Source: Leadbetterella byssophila DSM 17132
Lineage (GTDB): Bacteria > Bacteroidota > Bacteroidia > Cytophagales > Spirosomataceae
DNA length: 64,000 bases
Direction of reading: 5' to 3'
Assembly (NCBI RefSeq): GCF_000166395.1
Contig: NC_014655.1
Span: 3,782,001-3,846,000 of the forward strand
This document shows, in pieces, positions 1-9,859 of the stretch. Made by a program: the position numbers and the translations under genes. The notes under the pieces were generated by a model. It ran no database searches. It saw nothing but the letters and a program-made list of their open reading frames with translations, and was not told where the DNA came from. Within the stretch, counting starts at the first letter, position 1. The number at the start of each line of letters is the position of its first letter.

Positions 1-779
1 TTATCCTCAGGTGCCCAGTCTCCACTAATGGTATGCAGGTCATCTAGCACCGGTAGACCTGCCGCCCATATTTGTTGGCCTATAGGTCCGGCTCCTTTAA
101 CTATGTCAGGCACAGGTAATACAGTGCCTTCTTTCCACTTGCCTTGGGCTTTCAGTTCTTTGATCATGTCACTTTGAAGGCATTGAATGATCAGTTTATT
201 GTTACCTCCCGGAAACATCACAGGGATTTGGTGTTCAATACCCACTTTGATATATCTTTCTAAGAAAGGGCCATGCGCAAACAAGGTGCCCATGTGTGAA
301 TCCATATGTGTAGGAGTATATCCCATATCCAGTGCTCTTTTTAACTGTGCTCTGATCTCTTTTTCTACTTCATCTGGGCTGGCATTCTTCACTACTTGTT
401 CTACGGTGTGCCACATGCAGCCTTCTTTATCGCAAAGTCCTGGAACTTGAGAGGCTCCGGCTAAGGGAGTCCATCTGTAATCTTTCCATTCAGAGGTAAG
501 GGTTAGGTGGAGGCCGGCATCATAGTCTATTTTACTGTTTTGGATATATTTTATGAAGCTGGGTGCCCATGGACAAGGCATCATAATACTACAAGAGGTA
601 GCTATTCCATTTTCAATGGATTTAATGGCTCCTTGATTAGAGGAATAAGACATTCCGCAATCGTCTACGTGGAAGATGACTACTTTTTTGCCTTTAGGAA
701 ATCCTAATTTCTCCGCATAAGTGCTTTGGGCGGAAACTTGAGTATAAATACAGATGAAGAGGAAAATTAAAAATCTCAT
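1..779 (-). CDS. ChbG/YdjC-like carbohydrate deacetylase, secreted (3' end beyond window)
   Basis: The minus-strand frame opens with ATG at 777-779 and runs off the left edge, so only about 259 residues are visible. The N-terminus is a signal peptide (MRFLIFLFICIYTQVSAQ). After it come the YdjC/ChbG-type metal-site motifs: HVDDCG near residue 37, GLHLTL near residue 84, and HMDSH near residue 145. Members of this family are TIM-barrel-like, metal-dependent deacetylases acting on chitooligosaccharides or other N-acetylated sugars; the substrate here is unknown. The start overlaps the stop of the upstream transporter gene by four bases (ATGA), which implies co-transcription and translational coupling. 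Family assignment is good; the precise reaction is inferred. Confidence 0.75.
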   Translation of the reverse strand, partial: MRFLIFLFICIYTQVSAQSTYAEKLGFPKGKKVVIFHVDDCGMSYSSNQGAIKSIENGIATSCSIMMPCPWAPSFIKYIQNSKIDYDAGLHLTLTSEWKDYRWTPLAGASQVPGLCDKEGCMWHTVEQVVKNASPDEVEKEIRAQLKRALDMGYTPTHMDSHMGTLFAHGPFLERYIKVGIEHQIPVMFPGGNNKLIIQCLQSDMIKELKAQGKWKEGTVLPVPDIVKGAGPIGQQIWAAGLPVLDDLHTISGDWAPED

Positions 780-1639
780 GCCTTAAGTGTTTTATTTCCA
801 ATAAATATAATAGCTGTGGCCGTAATAAACATGATGATGCTATAGATCGCGGAAGGAATAGACATGGTGGGATTCTGCAAAAGCGTGCTGGCTATAGCAA
901 TACCCAAGGTTCCATTTTGAATTCCGGATTCAATAGAGATGGTGAGGCTTTGTCTGAAATTTAATCGGATCCAGCGAGCCAGCAAAAAACTAATACCAAG
1001 TGTCAGGATATTAAGGAGTAATGCAGCAGGTCCGGAAAGTTGGAAGAATTCAGCTAAATTATCCTTTTCCTTATAAAGGGCTGACCCTATTATTAAGACA
1101 AGGAAGAGGGCAGAAAGAAGCTTGAAGGTCTTTTGTGATCTCTCGGCGAAATGAGGTGCCTTGTAGCGAATTAACATACCGATAGCTACCGGGAGCGCTA
1201 TAATTAATAAGACGGTAAATATGGTTCGGAAAAGAGGCAACAGCTCGTACTGCCCCTCTGGCATAAAATGCCGAATGGCGAAATTCACTACAAAGGGGAT
1301 GGTAAAGATGGTTACCATACTAGAGAATATAGTTAATGTGATGGCTAAGGCCGTATCACCTTTAGAAAGGTGTGTGATCAGATTAGATGTAGGACCGGCA
1401 GGACAAGAAGCTAAGATGACCAGACCCACCGCTAACTCAGTTCTTAGCCCTAAGAGATAGATGACTAAGAATGCTATGGAAGGTAGAAGGATGACATGGA
1501 AGATCAGTCCCAGTCCAATGGCTTTTGGATAGAGGATTACTCGTTTGAAGTCGTCTACTACTAAGGTAAGTCCCATGCCCATCATGATGATGGCCAATGC
1601 TAGGGGAAGAAAGATTTCAGTGATGAAATTGGCATTCAT
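776..1639 (-). CDS. Bile acid:sodium symporter (BASS) family transporter
   Basis: A 287-residue, very hydrophobic protein with about nine predicted membrane segments. The stretch around residues 78-97 (SCPAGPTSNLITHLSKGDTA) matches the sodium-binding signature of the BASS/SBF family, and a second conserved ESGIQNGTLG stretch lies near residue 238. Family members import organic anions, such as bile acids, pantothenate or keto acids, with sodium. The substrate cannot be told from sequence. It is translationally coupled to the deacetylase gene that follows, so the pair may serve uptake of one compound class. Length is normal for the bacterial family. Confidence 0.82.
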   Translation of the reverse strand: MNANFITEIFLPLALAIIMMGMGLTLVVDDFKRVILYPKAIGLGLIFHVILLPSIAFLVIYLLGLRTELAVGLVILASCPAGPTSNLITHLSKGDTALAITLTIFSSMVTIFTIPFVVNFAIRHFMPEGQYELLPLFRTIFTVLLIIALPVAIGMLIRYKAPHFAERSQKTFKLLSALFLVLIIGSALYKEKDNLAEFFQLSGPAALLLNILTLGISFLLARWIRLNFRQSLTISIESGIQNGTLGIAIASTLLQNPTMSIPSAIYSIIMFITATAIIFIGNKTLKA

Positions 1640-1756
1640 GTACTTTAGGGTTTTTAAGTATCACTTCGATTTGTAGCATTCGGACTAATCCTAGTGGGAA
1701 TAATTTGTCTTTGTTTAGGGTATTAGGCTGGTTATGAAAATGATATTTTTTTAGGG

Positions 1757-1766
1757 TTTGCGCAAA
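1757..1766. promoter_or_regulatory. Palindrome TTTGCGCAAA in the divergent intergenic region
   Basis: A perfect 10-base palindrome sits in the 208-base gap between the divergent transporter gene and the sigma-factor gene. A related GTTTTGCAAA stretch follows at about 1785-1794. It could be an operator for either side, but no regulator can be assigned and one short palindrome is weak evidence. Confidence 0.25.
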
Positions 1767-1847
1767 ATGAGGATTATTTTACGCGTTTTGCAAATTTCTT
1801 CATCTTAGAATATTATAGTTTTACCTTAAATATTTCATAATCGAGGA

Positions 1848-2354
1848 ATGGAACATCTAACTACAGGACATGATGAAGAGTTCAGGCAGTTGTACCAAAA
1901 GTATTATAGGCCTGGTGTTCATTTTTTGACTTCTATCCTTAAAGACAAGGAGGAGGCGGAAAATATGGTGCAAGATGTATTCTTAAAGATGTGGCTTAGA
2001 AAGGAAAAACTGAATTTCGACGCCCACCTTCAAGCCTATATTTTCACCAGTTTGAAAAACATTGCCTTTGATTATTTAAAAAAGTTAGCTAAAGATGAAT
2101 TGGCCAGAGTTCAGTTCTTACAGCAAATGCAAAATACTGAGGCTACGGTAGAAGAAGAAACCTTTTTACGTTTGAGTAGGGCAGTGGAAAGATTATCTGA
2201 AAAGAGGAAGATGATCATTCGGCTGACCATAGAAGAAGGAAAGTCCTATCAAGAAATCGCGGACATTATGCAGATATCTAAGAACACGGTAAAGAATCAG
2301 TTGATCAAAGCCAAACAACACTTGAGAAACACAGTTGATTTCTCTGTAGCATGA
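1848..2354 (+). CDS. ECF-type RNA polymerase sigma factor
   Basis: A 168-residue protein with sigma-70 region 2 at about residues 15-70 (motif VQDVFLKMW) and region 4 at about residues 110-160, containing a helix-turn-helix (YQEIADIMQISKNTVKNQL). It belongs to the extracytoplasmic function sigma factors that in Bacteroidota usually switch on an adjacent susC/susD set. The usual partner, a FecR-type transmembrane anti-sigma factor encoded directly downstream, is missing. Instead the stop overlaps the start of a phosphatase gene (ATGA). A 52-residue protein with FecR-like N-terminal features lies at the far end of the same gene row. Its likely targets are this operon, by position only. Confidence 0.9.
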   Translation: MEHLTTGHDEEFRQLYQKYYRPGVHFLTSILKDKEEAENMVQDVFLKMWLRKEKLNFDAHLQAYIFTSLKNIAFDYLKKLAKDELARVQFLQQMQNTEATVEEETFLRLSRAVERLSEKRKMIIRLTIEEGKSYQEIADIMQISKNTVKNQLIKAKQHLRNTVDFSVA

Positions 2355-3541
2355 GAATATTATACCTTTTATTGATTGTCCATACTGCTATAGGGCAAAG
2401 TATTTTACCTAGCGCTTATCCAGATCGAATTATCCTTAATCTGGGGGCTGATGCTTCGAGAAGTGTGGGGGTTAACTGGAGGACTGATATTCATCAGAAA
2501 GATGGCTGGGTTCAATTTGCCAAAGCCAGTACGGGAACTCAATTTTTGTCGCAACTTGATTCCCTAAAATCAACCACAACTTTATTAAATTTTGAAGAAG
2601 GTCAGGCTCTCTATCATTCTGCTATAATACGGGGCCTGGAACCTGGAAATTCTTATGTTTATAGGGTGGGAAATGGTCCTTACAAAAGCGAATGGTTTCA
2701 GTTTGCCCTGCCAGCTAAGGAATTAACTTTTATCTATTTTGGTGATGCTCAGAATGATGTTAAGAATCACTGGTCGAGAGTTATTCGAAAATCCATCACT
2801 CATAATCCTGATTTTATATTGCACGGTGGGGATCTGATTAACCGGCACAATCGGGATCCGGAATGGGCAGAATGGTTTGCCGCCGGCTCCTTTATTCATG
2901 CCTCCATTCCTTCTGCTATGACACCCGGTAACCATGAATTCGGCAAAGGAGTGAATAATCTAAGTGCGCACTGGAAGGCCCAATTCTCCTTACCGGAAAA
3001 TGGCCCTGATACTCTCACAGAAACTTCCTATTCCATACATTTTGAAGATATGGTCTTGGGAGTATTAGACGCTACTATGATATATGATTCCAAAGAATTG
3101 GAGAAAGCCAGTATGCAGTGGTTAGATGGAGTCTTCTCCAGATCCAAACAGAAGTGGAAGGTGGTACTCATCCATTTTCCATTGTATTCTACGAAAGCTA
3201 ATCGGGACAATACAGATTTGAGAAATGCCTTATTACCTGTCTTAGAAAAGCACAATGTAGATCTCATTTTGCAGGGACATGACCATTCCTATGGAAGAGG
3301 TATAATGAACAAGAATAATCATGATATGGCATTTGTGGTTTCTAATTCAGGACCAAAGATGTATGCGGCCGGAGAAGACAAGACGTGGATGCAGAAGAAG
3401 GGGGATTTTATCCAAAATTATCAAGTCATCAAGATCAAGAATGATCTATTAGAATATCAGGCTTTCACGGCTGATGGAGCCCTTTTTGATCAATTTGTCC
3501 TTCAAAAGAAAGGAGAAAAATCTACCTGGTTAAAGAATTAG
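2351..3541 (+). CDS. Purple-acid-phosphatase-like metallophosphoesterase, secreted
   Basis: A 396-residue protein with a signal peptide (MRILYLLLIVHTAIGQ), an N-terminal fibronectin-III-like domain typical of purple acid phosphatases (about residues 20-120), and a calcineurin-like domain. The five metal-ligand blocks are in order: GD at 131-132, GGD ending at Asp161, GNHE at 193-196, His275 in IHFPLY, and GHDH with His310 and His312. The role is hydrolysis of phosphomonoesters or diesters in the periplasm or at the surface. The start overlaps the sigma factor stop and susC follows, so the enzyme probably prepares or releases the substrate imported by the SusC/D complex. Exact substrate is unknown. 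Confidence 0.85.
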   Translation: MRILYLLLIVHTAIGQSILPSAYPDRIILNLGADASRSVGVNWRTDIHQKDGWVQFAKASTGTQFLSQLDSLKSTTTLLNFEEGQALYHSAIIRGLEPGNSYVYRVGNGPYKSEWFQFALPAKELTFIYFGDAQNDVKNHWSRVIRKSITHNPDFILHGGDLINRHNRDPEWAEWFAAGSFIHASIPSAMTPGNHEFGKGVNNLSAHWKAQFSLPENGPDTLTETSYSIHFEDMVLGVLDATMIYDSKELEKASMQWLDGVFSRSKQKWKVVLIHFPLYSTKANRDNTDLRNALLPVLEKHNVDLILQGHDHSYGRGIMNKNNHDMAFVVSNSGPKMYAAGEDKTWMQKKGDFIQNYQVIKIKNDLLEYQAFTADGALFDQFVLQKKGEKSTWLKN

Positions 3542-3603
3542 TTTTTTTGAGTAGTCCTTTGCAAAGCATCATAAGTATAATGATAGTAAAACCATTAGAA
3601 CTT

Positions 3604-6600
3604 ATGAGTATGAGCACTAAGCGAATTAGTAGGTTACTCTTTGCTCTTCTTTTTATGGTGCCATCCTGGATGGCTATGGCGCAAAACCGAACCATTAGAG
3701 GAAAGGTAACATCTGCTGCAGATGCCGGAGAATTACCCGGCGTAAATGTTATTCAAAAGAACACTACTCGAGGGGTTACAACTGACCTTCACGGGGATTA
3801 CCAAATAGACGTTTCTGGACCAGATGCGGTATTGGTATTTACCTTCGTAGGTTTTCAGAAAGTAGAAGTCCCGGTTGGAAATCGAAGCATCATCAACGTA
3901 GCTCTAGATTCAGATGAGAATTCCTTAAGTGAGGTGATTGTCACCGCTTTAGGGATCAAAAGAGAGGAGAGAAGCTTAGGCTATTCTGTAGGTAAAGTAG
4001 ACGGAAAAGAACTGAACCGAGTAGTTCAGGAAAACGTCCTCAATGGTTTGGCCGGGAAAGTTTCTGGTGTAACCATCAATTCTACCGGTGGAACCGGTTC
4101 ATCTGTGTCCATGGTGATCCGTGGTGCTAACTCCCTTAACTCAGATAATCAACCTCTGTTCGTTATCGACGGCGTTCCCATAGCAAATACTTTGAACAAT
4201 GTTAGCACAGGTGGAAATGATAACCGTGTAGACTTTGGTAATGCTATAGGTAGCTTAAATCCGGATGATATAGAGAATATATCTATCTTAAAAGGGCCAA
4301 GTGCTGCAGCACTCTACGGATCGCGTGCAGGTAATGGGGTAGTTTTGATTACTACAAAAAGCGGAGCAAACGTCAATAAAATGACCGTTTCCGTAAATAG
4401 TAGTACCGTATTTGATCAACCCTATAAATTCCTGAAATGGCAAACCATGTTAGGTTCAGGACAGTTTTCGGCTATTCCAACAGAAATTACCGGTACTCCT
4501 TTTAGTAATCCATTCGGAAAACTGATAGAAGAAAACGTGGCAGGTACCTATGGAGCTGCCTTAGATAAAGGGTATGAAGAAGTACAATGGAACAGTCCTA
4601 TCGGTCCTGACGGGAAACCTATGAAAATGCCTTTGGTCTCACATAAAGATAATGTGAAGAACTTTGTGCAAACGGGAATCACTACTACAAATGGTCTTTC
4701 CATTGCGAATAATACAGGCACTTACAATTATCGTCTCTCTTATTCCAACATGTGGAACAGAGGGGTTATACCTAATTCTGACCTATTTAGGAATACCATC
4801 AACCTGAATACCTCTATTAAGGTGACAAATCAGATCAGATTGAGCTCTGTCATTGACTTTAGTAGAAATAATTCTAATAACCGTCCGGCAGGAAACCGTG
4901 GCGCAAACCCTCTGCAATGGGCCTATAGTGTATCTCCTCACATAGACATCCTTGACATGAAAGAATACTGGATGCCTGGGCAAGAAGGATTGCAGCAACG
5001 TTCCCAAGCAAATGGGGTTTACAATAACCCTTATTTCCTAGCTTATGAAGTGAATAATGCTTTCGTTAGAGATAGGATCTATGGAAACATTCGAGCGGAT
5101 TATCAAATCTCACCTGCCTTCAGCATGTTTGCCAGATATTCTATGGATAAGTTAGACGAAAGGAGAGACCTAAAAGTGGCCAATAGCTACACCAATGACC
5201 CAAAAGGTGCCTACGCCTTGATCAATATTGGTAATTTTGAACATAATATTGATTTCTTAGCTACTTATCAAAAGGATCTTCAAGATTTTAGTCTGAGCAT
5301 TTCAGGTGGAGGAAATGTTAGGTACCAAAAGGGTACTGAAGTAAGTAACTCTACTAAAGGTGGCACAGGACTGATCGTTCCTGGAATCTATACGATTCAA
5401 AATATAGCACCAGCTAACTTGAATTACGGTAGTTCTTGGTTCCAAAGATCCATTTACAGTGTTTATGGATTAGCTACTTTAGGATTCAAAGACATGGTGT
5501 TTCTTGATATCACAGCAAGAAACGACTGGTCATCCACTCTTCCTGAACAAAACAGATCTTATTTCTATCCTTCTGCTTCCTTAAGTATCCTGGCTAGTGA
5601 ATTTCTACCTCTGCCTAGCAGTGTAAGTCTTTTTAAACTAAGAGGAGGGGTGGCACAGGTAGGTAATGATGCGAATCCATATAATCTATTAGGTACTTTG
5701 AATAACCAAGGGGCTTGGGATGGAATACCACGTTTAAGAACACCATCTACCTTACTCGTGCCTGATTTGAAGCCTGAAATAGTAACATCTTACGAAGGAG
5801 GGGTGGATTTGAATTTCTTTACTAACCGACTTAGAATGAATGCCACTTACTATCAGGTAGAAAGTAGAAACCAGATTCTAAGTGCTAAGCTTCCTCCGTC
5901 TACAGGTTATACTACGAAGAATGTCAATGCCGGTCTGCTGGTAAGTAAAGGTTGGGAACTTGGATTAGGAGGAACTCCTATTCAAACCAGAGATTTTAGA
6001 TGGGATATCAATGCCAACTGGACCAGGAACCGCACCAGAATTATGGAGCTATCTGATGAACTTCCCTATTATACCCTTTGGACGGATGCCAGAGGAGGAG
6101 CCTGGACATACGTAGGTGATGAGATAGGTGATATATATGATGCGGAAGTGGTTACCGTGACGGATCCCAACTCTAAATACTTTGGATACCCTATTTTAGA
6201 TGAAACCGGAAAATGGCAAGCCATTGAGGCCGCTAATACCAAGAATAAGATAGGAAATTTCAATCCTAAATTTATCATGGGACTTCAAACCAGTTTTCAA
6301 TACAAAGGTTTGAGCTTGAGCATGTCATTTGATTGGAGAAATGGAGGTGATTTTGTTTCTCAAACCTATAGATATGGGGAAGAGGATGGTAGGTCTCAAC
6401 TATTCTATGATAAATTGATCAATGCAAACGGGTTAACTGGAGACGCGCTAAAAGAATATTTGGTGGCTAATCAGGAAACCATGATCAAGATAAATGGAAA
6501 TGTTTTCCCATTGGTAGGTGGACCTACACCTGAGTATAATTCTTATCCTTTTAAATATGGACCCTATACCCTGCCCTATGGAGGAGTTTTTGTTCCGGGT

Positions 6601-7002
6601 GTAATTCAAACGGGTACAGACGCAAATGGTAATCCTATATATCAAGAGAATTTAGGTGGTCCAGGAACCAGAATACTTCCGTTTGCTGGAGCTACTACCT
6701 GGTCTTTTACTCGTCCTTTCTTGTATGATGCTTCCTACGTGAAGTTAAGAGAGATCTCCTTAGGTTATGATTTGCCTAAAAAATGGGTGAACAAATGGAG
6801 AATTCAGAATGTGAACTTTGCCTTGTACAGTAGGAACATTATCCTTTGGACCAAAGCAAAAATCAATATTGATCCGGAAAATGCTTTTCAGCTAGAGTCC
6901 GGAGTGCAGGGTGGTGTGTCACAGTTCAAGCAAGGTATAGAAAGATACAATGTGAACCCTTGGGTGATGCCGATTGGATTTCGTCTAGGACTAACCTTTT
7001 AA
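3604..7002 (+). CDS. SusC/RagA-type TonB-linked outer-membrane receptor
   Basis: From the ATG at 3604 the product has about 1132 residues, normal for SusC. A signal peptide ends at MAMAQ. Next come a carboxypeptidase-regulatory-like domain (GKVTSAADAGELPGVNV onward), the SusC linker SEVIVTALGIKREE, a TonB plug containing the DGVPIAN block, and a long beta-barrel ending in aromatic Phe. The frame is open upstream to a TTG at 3547 and an ATG at 3580, but the signal peptide begins best at 3604 or 3610. It forms the barrel under the SusD lid and imports a ligand with TonB energy. It lies between the phosphatase and susD in one operon. Confidence 0.92.
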   Translation: MSMSTKRISRLLFALLFMVPSWMAMAQNRTIRGKVTSAADAGELPGVNVIQKNTTRGVTTDLHGDYQIDVSGPDAVLVFTFVGFQKVEVPVGNRSIINVALDSDENSLSEVIVTALGIKREERSLGYSVGKVDGKELNRVVQENVLNGLAGKVSGVTINSTGGTGSSVSMVIRGANSLNSDNQPLFVIDGVPIANTLNNVSTGGNDNRVDFGNAIGSLNPDDIENISILKGPSAAALYGSRAGNGVVLITTKSGANVNKMTVSVNSSTVFDQPYKFLKWQTMLGSGQFSAIPTEITGTPFSNPFGKLIEENVAGTYGAALDKGYEEVQWNSPIGPDGKPMKMPLVSHKDNVKNFVQTGITTTNGLSIANNTGTYNYRLSYSNMWNRGVIPNSDLFRNTINLNTSIKVTNQIRLSSVIDFSRNNSNNRPAGNRGANPLQWAYSVSPHIDILDMKEYWMPGQEGLQQRSQANGVYNNPYFLAYEVNNAFVRDRIYGNIRADYQISPAFSMFARYSMDKLDERRDLKVANSYTNDPKGAYALINIGNFEHNIDFLATYQKDLQDFSLSISGGGNVRYQKGTEVSNSTKGGTGLIVPGIYTIQNIAPANLNYGSSWFQRSIYSVYGLATLGFKDMVFLDITARNDWSSTLPEQNRSYFYPSASLSILASEFLPLPSSVSLFKLRGGVAQVGNDANPYNLLGTLNNQGAWDGIPRLRTPSTLLVPDLKPEIVTSYEGGVDLNFFTNRLRMNATYYQVESRNQILSAKLPPSTGYTTKNVNAGLLVSKGWELGLGGTPIQTRDFRWDINANWTRNRTRIMELSDELPYYTLWTDARGGAWTYVGDEIGDIYDAEVVTVTDPNSKYFGYPILDETGKWQAIEAANTKNKIGNFNPKFIMGLQTSFQYKGLSLSMSFDWRNGGDFVSQTYRYGEEDGRSQLFYDKLINANGLTGDALKEYLVANQETMIKINGNVFPLVGGPTPEYNSYPFKYGPYTLPYGGVFVPGVIQTGTDANGNPIYQENLGGPGTRILPFAGATTWSFTRPFLYDASYVKLREISLGYDLPKKWVNKWRIQNVNFALYSRNIILWTKAKINIDPENAFQLESGVQGGVSQFKQGIERYNVNPWVMPIGFRLGLTF

Positions 7003-7012
7003 TTGAATCATC

Positions 7013-8650
7013 ATGAAAAAATATAACTTTTCAAAACTGGCCTGGGTGTTAACCTTCTTTATGTTCTCCTGCTATGACCTCACGGAACTCAACGTGAATC
7101 CTAACGGAGTAGATCCGAAAAAGGCCAATCCAAACCTGGTATTGTCCACCGTTTTGACTGAAACAGGTATGGAATATACTCGACTGAACTTTGATAATAT
7201 TATGGGTGGTTTGATGCAACATACTCAAAAAGACGGTTGGTCATCCGCACATAATGATTACGATTGGGGTGGAAGTCAATCCTGGACGGAATGGTATGCT
7301 ATCCTTCGCGATAATCAGTATGTTTATGATAGAAGTGTAGAACTGGGGTATGAGCTTCATCAAGGTATTTCTCTAGTGATGAAATCCATGATCTTTGGAC
7401 TCATTACTGACCTCTGGGGTGATGCTCCATATTCAGCCGCCTTAAAAGGGGCAGAAGGAGGAGAGCAGAACACCTTCCCCGTATATGATAGACAGGAAGA
7501 TATTTATACCGGTATTTTAGCGGATCTGGAAAAGGCGAATACCTTACTTTCAAAATCTGCAAATGAATACACCGGAACTACAGGTAACGCAGATGTGTAT
7601 TACGCCGGAAATCCCATGAAATGGAGGAGATTGGCGAACTCTTTGGCACTGAGATTTTACAATAGAATCTCAGCGAAAAAGCCCGATGTAGCACGTGCAG
7701 GTATAGAAAAAATAGTGGGCAATGCCTCTATGTATCCTATCATCACTGCCATAGCTGATGAAGCAAATATGGCTTTTGCCGGAAACAGCAATGCGGACTC
7801 TTGGCCGGCCAATGCCGTCTATGATGCCAGTGGTAGCAATTTTAGAAGAATAAAAATGTGCGCTACTCTAGTAGATAAACTTCTAGACCTAAAGGACCCT
7901 AGAATAGGAGTGTGGGCGGCTAAGGTACAAATTCCACTTGTGGTTGACTCTACTCTTACCGGGGTGGTAGATCGTATTGAGAATGGAAAGAGAATCTTGT
8001 CCTTGCAGAGAGTTCAAGGATTAGCAGTGAACACTCACCCTGAATATGTGGGACTTCCTCCGGGTATGTTAGGTGGAGCTGCGTATAACTTGAGTCCTAC
8101 CGCGGAGCAAGCAGCAAATAATCCGCATGTGTCATGGTTGAATGATATCTATAAACAAGCTAAAGGAAATCAACTTAAAGCCCGACTAATGTCTGCTGCC
8201 GAAGTCCACTTTATATTAGCGGAGGCAGCTCAGAGGGGATGGAACGTAGGAATCGCTGAAACCCACTATAACAATGCTATAAAAGCATCCTTTGACGCTT
8301 GGGGGGTTGGTGGAAATTATGCAGCCTATATTGCGTCTCCAAAAGTCAAGTATGACGGAACTCTAAAGCAACTAATGGAACAGAAGTGGATAGCTTCTTG
8401 GAATGCAGCTGCTCAAAGTTGGTTTGACTATAGAAGAACAGGCTATCCTGAGCTTCAGCCCGGCACACAAGCTGTAAGAAAGGCTATACCATTGAGATTC
8501 TTCTACATGTTAGATGAACGAAATCTAAATAAGGCTAATGCAGATGCGGCCATGAGTAGAATGGAATTAACTAATTTCAGCGGACCGGAAGCCGGAAATA
8601 GTGCATGGTCTAAGATGTGGGTACTTCAAGGAACAGGTAAACCATATTAA
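7013..8650 (+). CDS. SusD/RagB-like substrate-binding lipoprotein (SusD-like_2 type)
   Basis: A 545-residue lipoprotein: the signal peptide ends in a lipobox (FMFSC, Cys19), followed by the DLTELNVNPNGVDPKKANPN stretch typical of the SusD homologue-2 subgroup, which usually pairs with SusC proteins carrying the SEVIVTALGIKREE linker, as here. It starts ten bases after susC. SusD proteins sit on the cell surface as the hinged lid of SusC and bind the ligand. Its stop shares one base with the start of the next gene (TAATG), so the ceramidase-like gene is part of the operon. Confidence 0.9.
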   Translation: MKKYNFSKLAWVLTFFMFSCYDLTELNVNPNGVDPKKANPNLVLSTVLTETGMEYTRLNFDNIMGGLMQHTQKDGWSSAHNDYDWGGSQSWTEWYAILRDNQYVYDRSVELGYELHQGISLVMKSMIFGLITDLWGDAPYSAALKGAEGGEQNTFPVYDRQEDIYTGILADLEKANTLLSKSANEYTGTTGNADVYYAGNPMKWRRLANSLALRFYNRISAKKPDVARAGIEKIVGNASMYPIITAIADEANMAFAGNSNADSWPANAVYDASGSNFRRIKMCATLVDKLLDLKDPRIGVWAAKVQIPLVVDSTLTGVVDRIENGKRILSLQRVQGLAVNTHPEYVGLPPGMLGGAAYNLSPTAEQAANNPHVSWLNDIYKQAKGNQLKARLMSAAEVHFILAEAAQRGWNVGIAETHYNNAIKASFDAWGVGGNYAAYIASPKVKYDGTLKQLMEQKWIASWNAAAQSWFDYRRTGYPELQPGTQAVRKAIPLRFFYMLDERNLNKANADAAMSRMELTNFSGPEAGNSAWSKMWVLQGTGKPY

Positions 8651-9858
8651 TGAGGTTAATACTGATTCTATGCTTGTTCTGGTTTCATACAGCTTGGACT
8701 CAGAACTTAAAAGTAGGAGTGGCCAAAAGGATGGTCACTCCTGATCCTCTGCTGCCTGTTTCCGGAGGAATAGGTACTCCTAAATCCGTCAAGGAGAAAA
8801 AGGGAGAGTTAAGTATAAGAGCTGTAGTTATCCGTTCAGGGGATGAAAAGGTAGCATGGGTGAGCATTGATAATCTTGGTTGGCCTGCCGCTTTGGGTAA
8901 TAAGACCAGAGCCCTTTTACCAGATTTTAAACATATACTGATCTCTGCCACTCACACCCATTCTGCTCCGGATGCTTATGCTTTTCCGGATGAAACAGGT
9001 CACCATTATGCAGATTTAGAGTATTTGGACCGTTGTACTAGGATCATGGCTGAATGTATAATTGAAGCGGAAAAGACTCAAGTAGATGCCGAAGTGAAAG
9101 TAAGCTATGGTAAGGCAGCAAATGGAATAGCCTATAATTATTATGCACCTGATTTATATGATCCAAATGTAGGAGTAATCCAATTTTTGAATGGAGAGAA
9201 GCCCATTGCCACCCTAGTTAATTATGCCATACATCCGGAGGTTATTGGTTCAAAACAAGGCATTCTTAGCCCGGATTTATGCGGGCCATTATATGATTAT
9301 ATAGAGGAAAAGGGTGGAGGAATGGGCATGTTTATTAATGGTGCCCAAGGTGGAATGGTAACAGCAGACAATAGGAGAAAGGAGGGTGAAGTTAATACAT
9401 GGGAAGAGTGCCAAAGGATAGGAAGGCTACTAGGTTCTGAAGCATTGAGATTGTTACAAGTGGGAAAGAGAGTGGATCAGCCCCTCTTGAAGATTAGATC
9501 TCAGATTCTGGTCTTTCCTGTTGAAAATCCTCAAATGAAATACATTTTGGAGAAATCACCTTTGGGATATGGAAAGGGAAATCAGGTAGAGACAGTGCAA
9601 TATTTGATAGAATTAGGGCCGGTGAAAATCTTGACTATACCGGGTGAGGCCTTGCCGAATATCGGATATTATTTGAAACGGAAAATGAACACCCCTTACC
9701 CTTTTCTGTTCGGATTGACAAATGATGCTTTTGGGTATATACTTTCAAAGGTGGATTACGATAGTTTTGAAAAATACAATTACATCACACGTACCAGTTT
9801 GGGAGAAAGTACGGGTGAAATCTTAATAGAACGCTCCCTAGAATTAATCAAGAAATAA
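8650..9858 (+). CDS. Neutral/alkaline ceramidase-like hydrolase, secreted
   Basis: A 402-residue protein with signal peptide (ending AWTQ) and the N-terminal catalytic fold of neutral ceramidases. The zinc-ligand motif THTHSAP carries His102 and His104, and a further likely ligand is His195 in NYAIHPEVIG. Full ceramidases have about 700 residues; here the C-terminal immunoglobulin-like domain is absent, as in many Bacteroidota relatives found beside susC/susD. These enzymes cleave amide bonds of ceramides, but shortened family members may have other substrates. The gene begins in the susD stop and is one base before the next gene. Family assignment is good; sphingolipid substrate is inference. 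Confidence 0.8.
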   Translation: MRLILILCLFWFHTAWTQNLKVGVAKRMVTPDPLLPVSGGIGTPKSVKEKKGELSIRAVVIRSGDEKVAWVSIDNLGWPAALGNKTRALLPDFKHILISATHTHSAPDAYAFPDETGHHYADLEYLDRCTRIMAECIIEAEKTQVDAEVKVSYGKAANGIAYNYYAPDLYDPNVGVIQFLNGEKPIATLVNYAIHPEVIGSKQGILSPDLCGPLYDYIEEKGGGMGMFINGAQGGMVTADNRRKEGEVNTWEECQRIGRLLGSEALRLLQVGKRVDQPLLKIRSQILVFPVENPQMKYILEKSPLGYGKGNQVETVQYLIELGPVKILTIPGEALPNIGYYLKRKMNTPYPFLFGLTNDAFGYILSKVDYDSFEKYNYITRTSLGESTGEILIERSLELIKK

Positions 9859-9859
9859 T

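Noticed and set aside
1781-1823. Bacteroidota promoter before the sigma-factor gene (TTTG at 1787, TAGTTTTA at 1816)
   Set aside because: The spacing of 25 bases is too long and the -7 element has a mismatch; not supported as a promoter.
3547-3603. Extended start of the first SusC at TTG 3547
   Set aside because: It adds a segment before a normal signal peptide; the ATG at 3604 or 3610 fits the family better.
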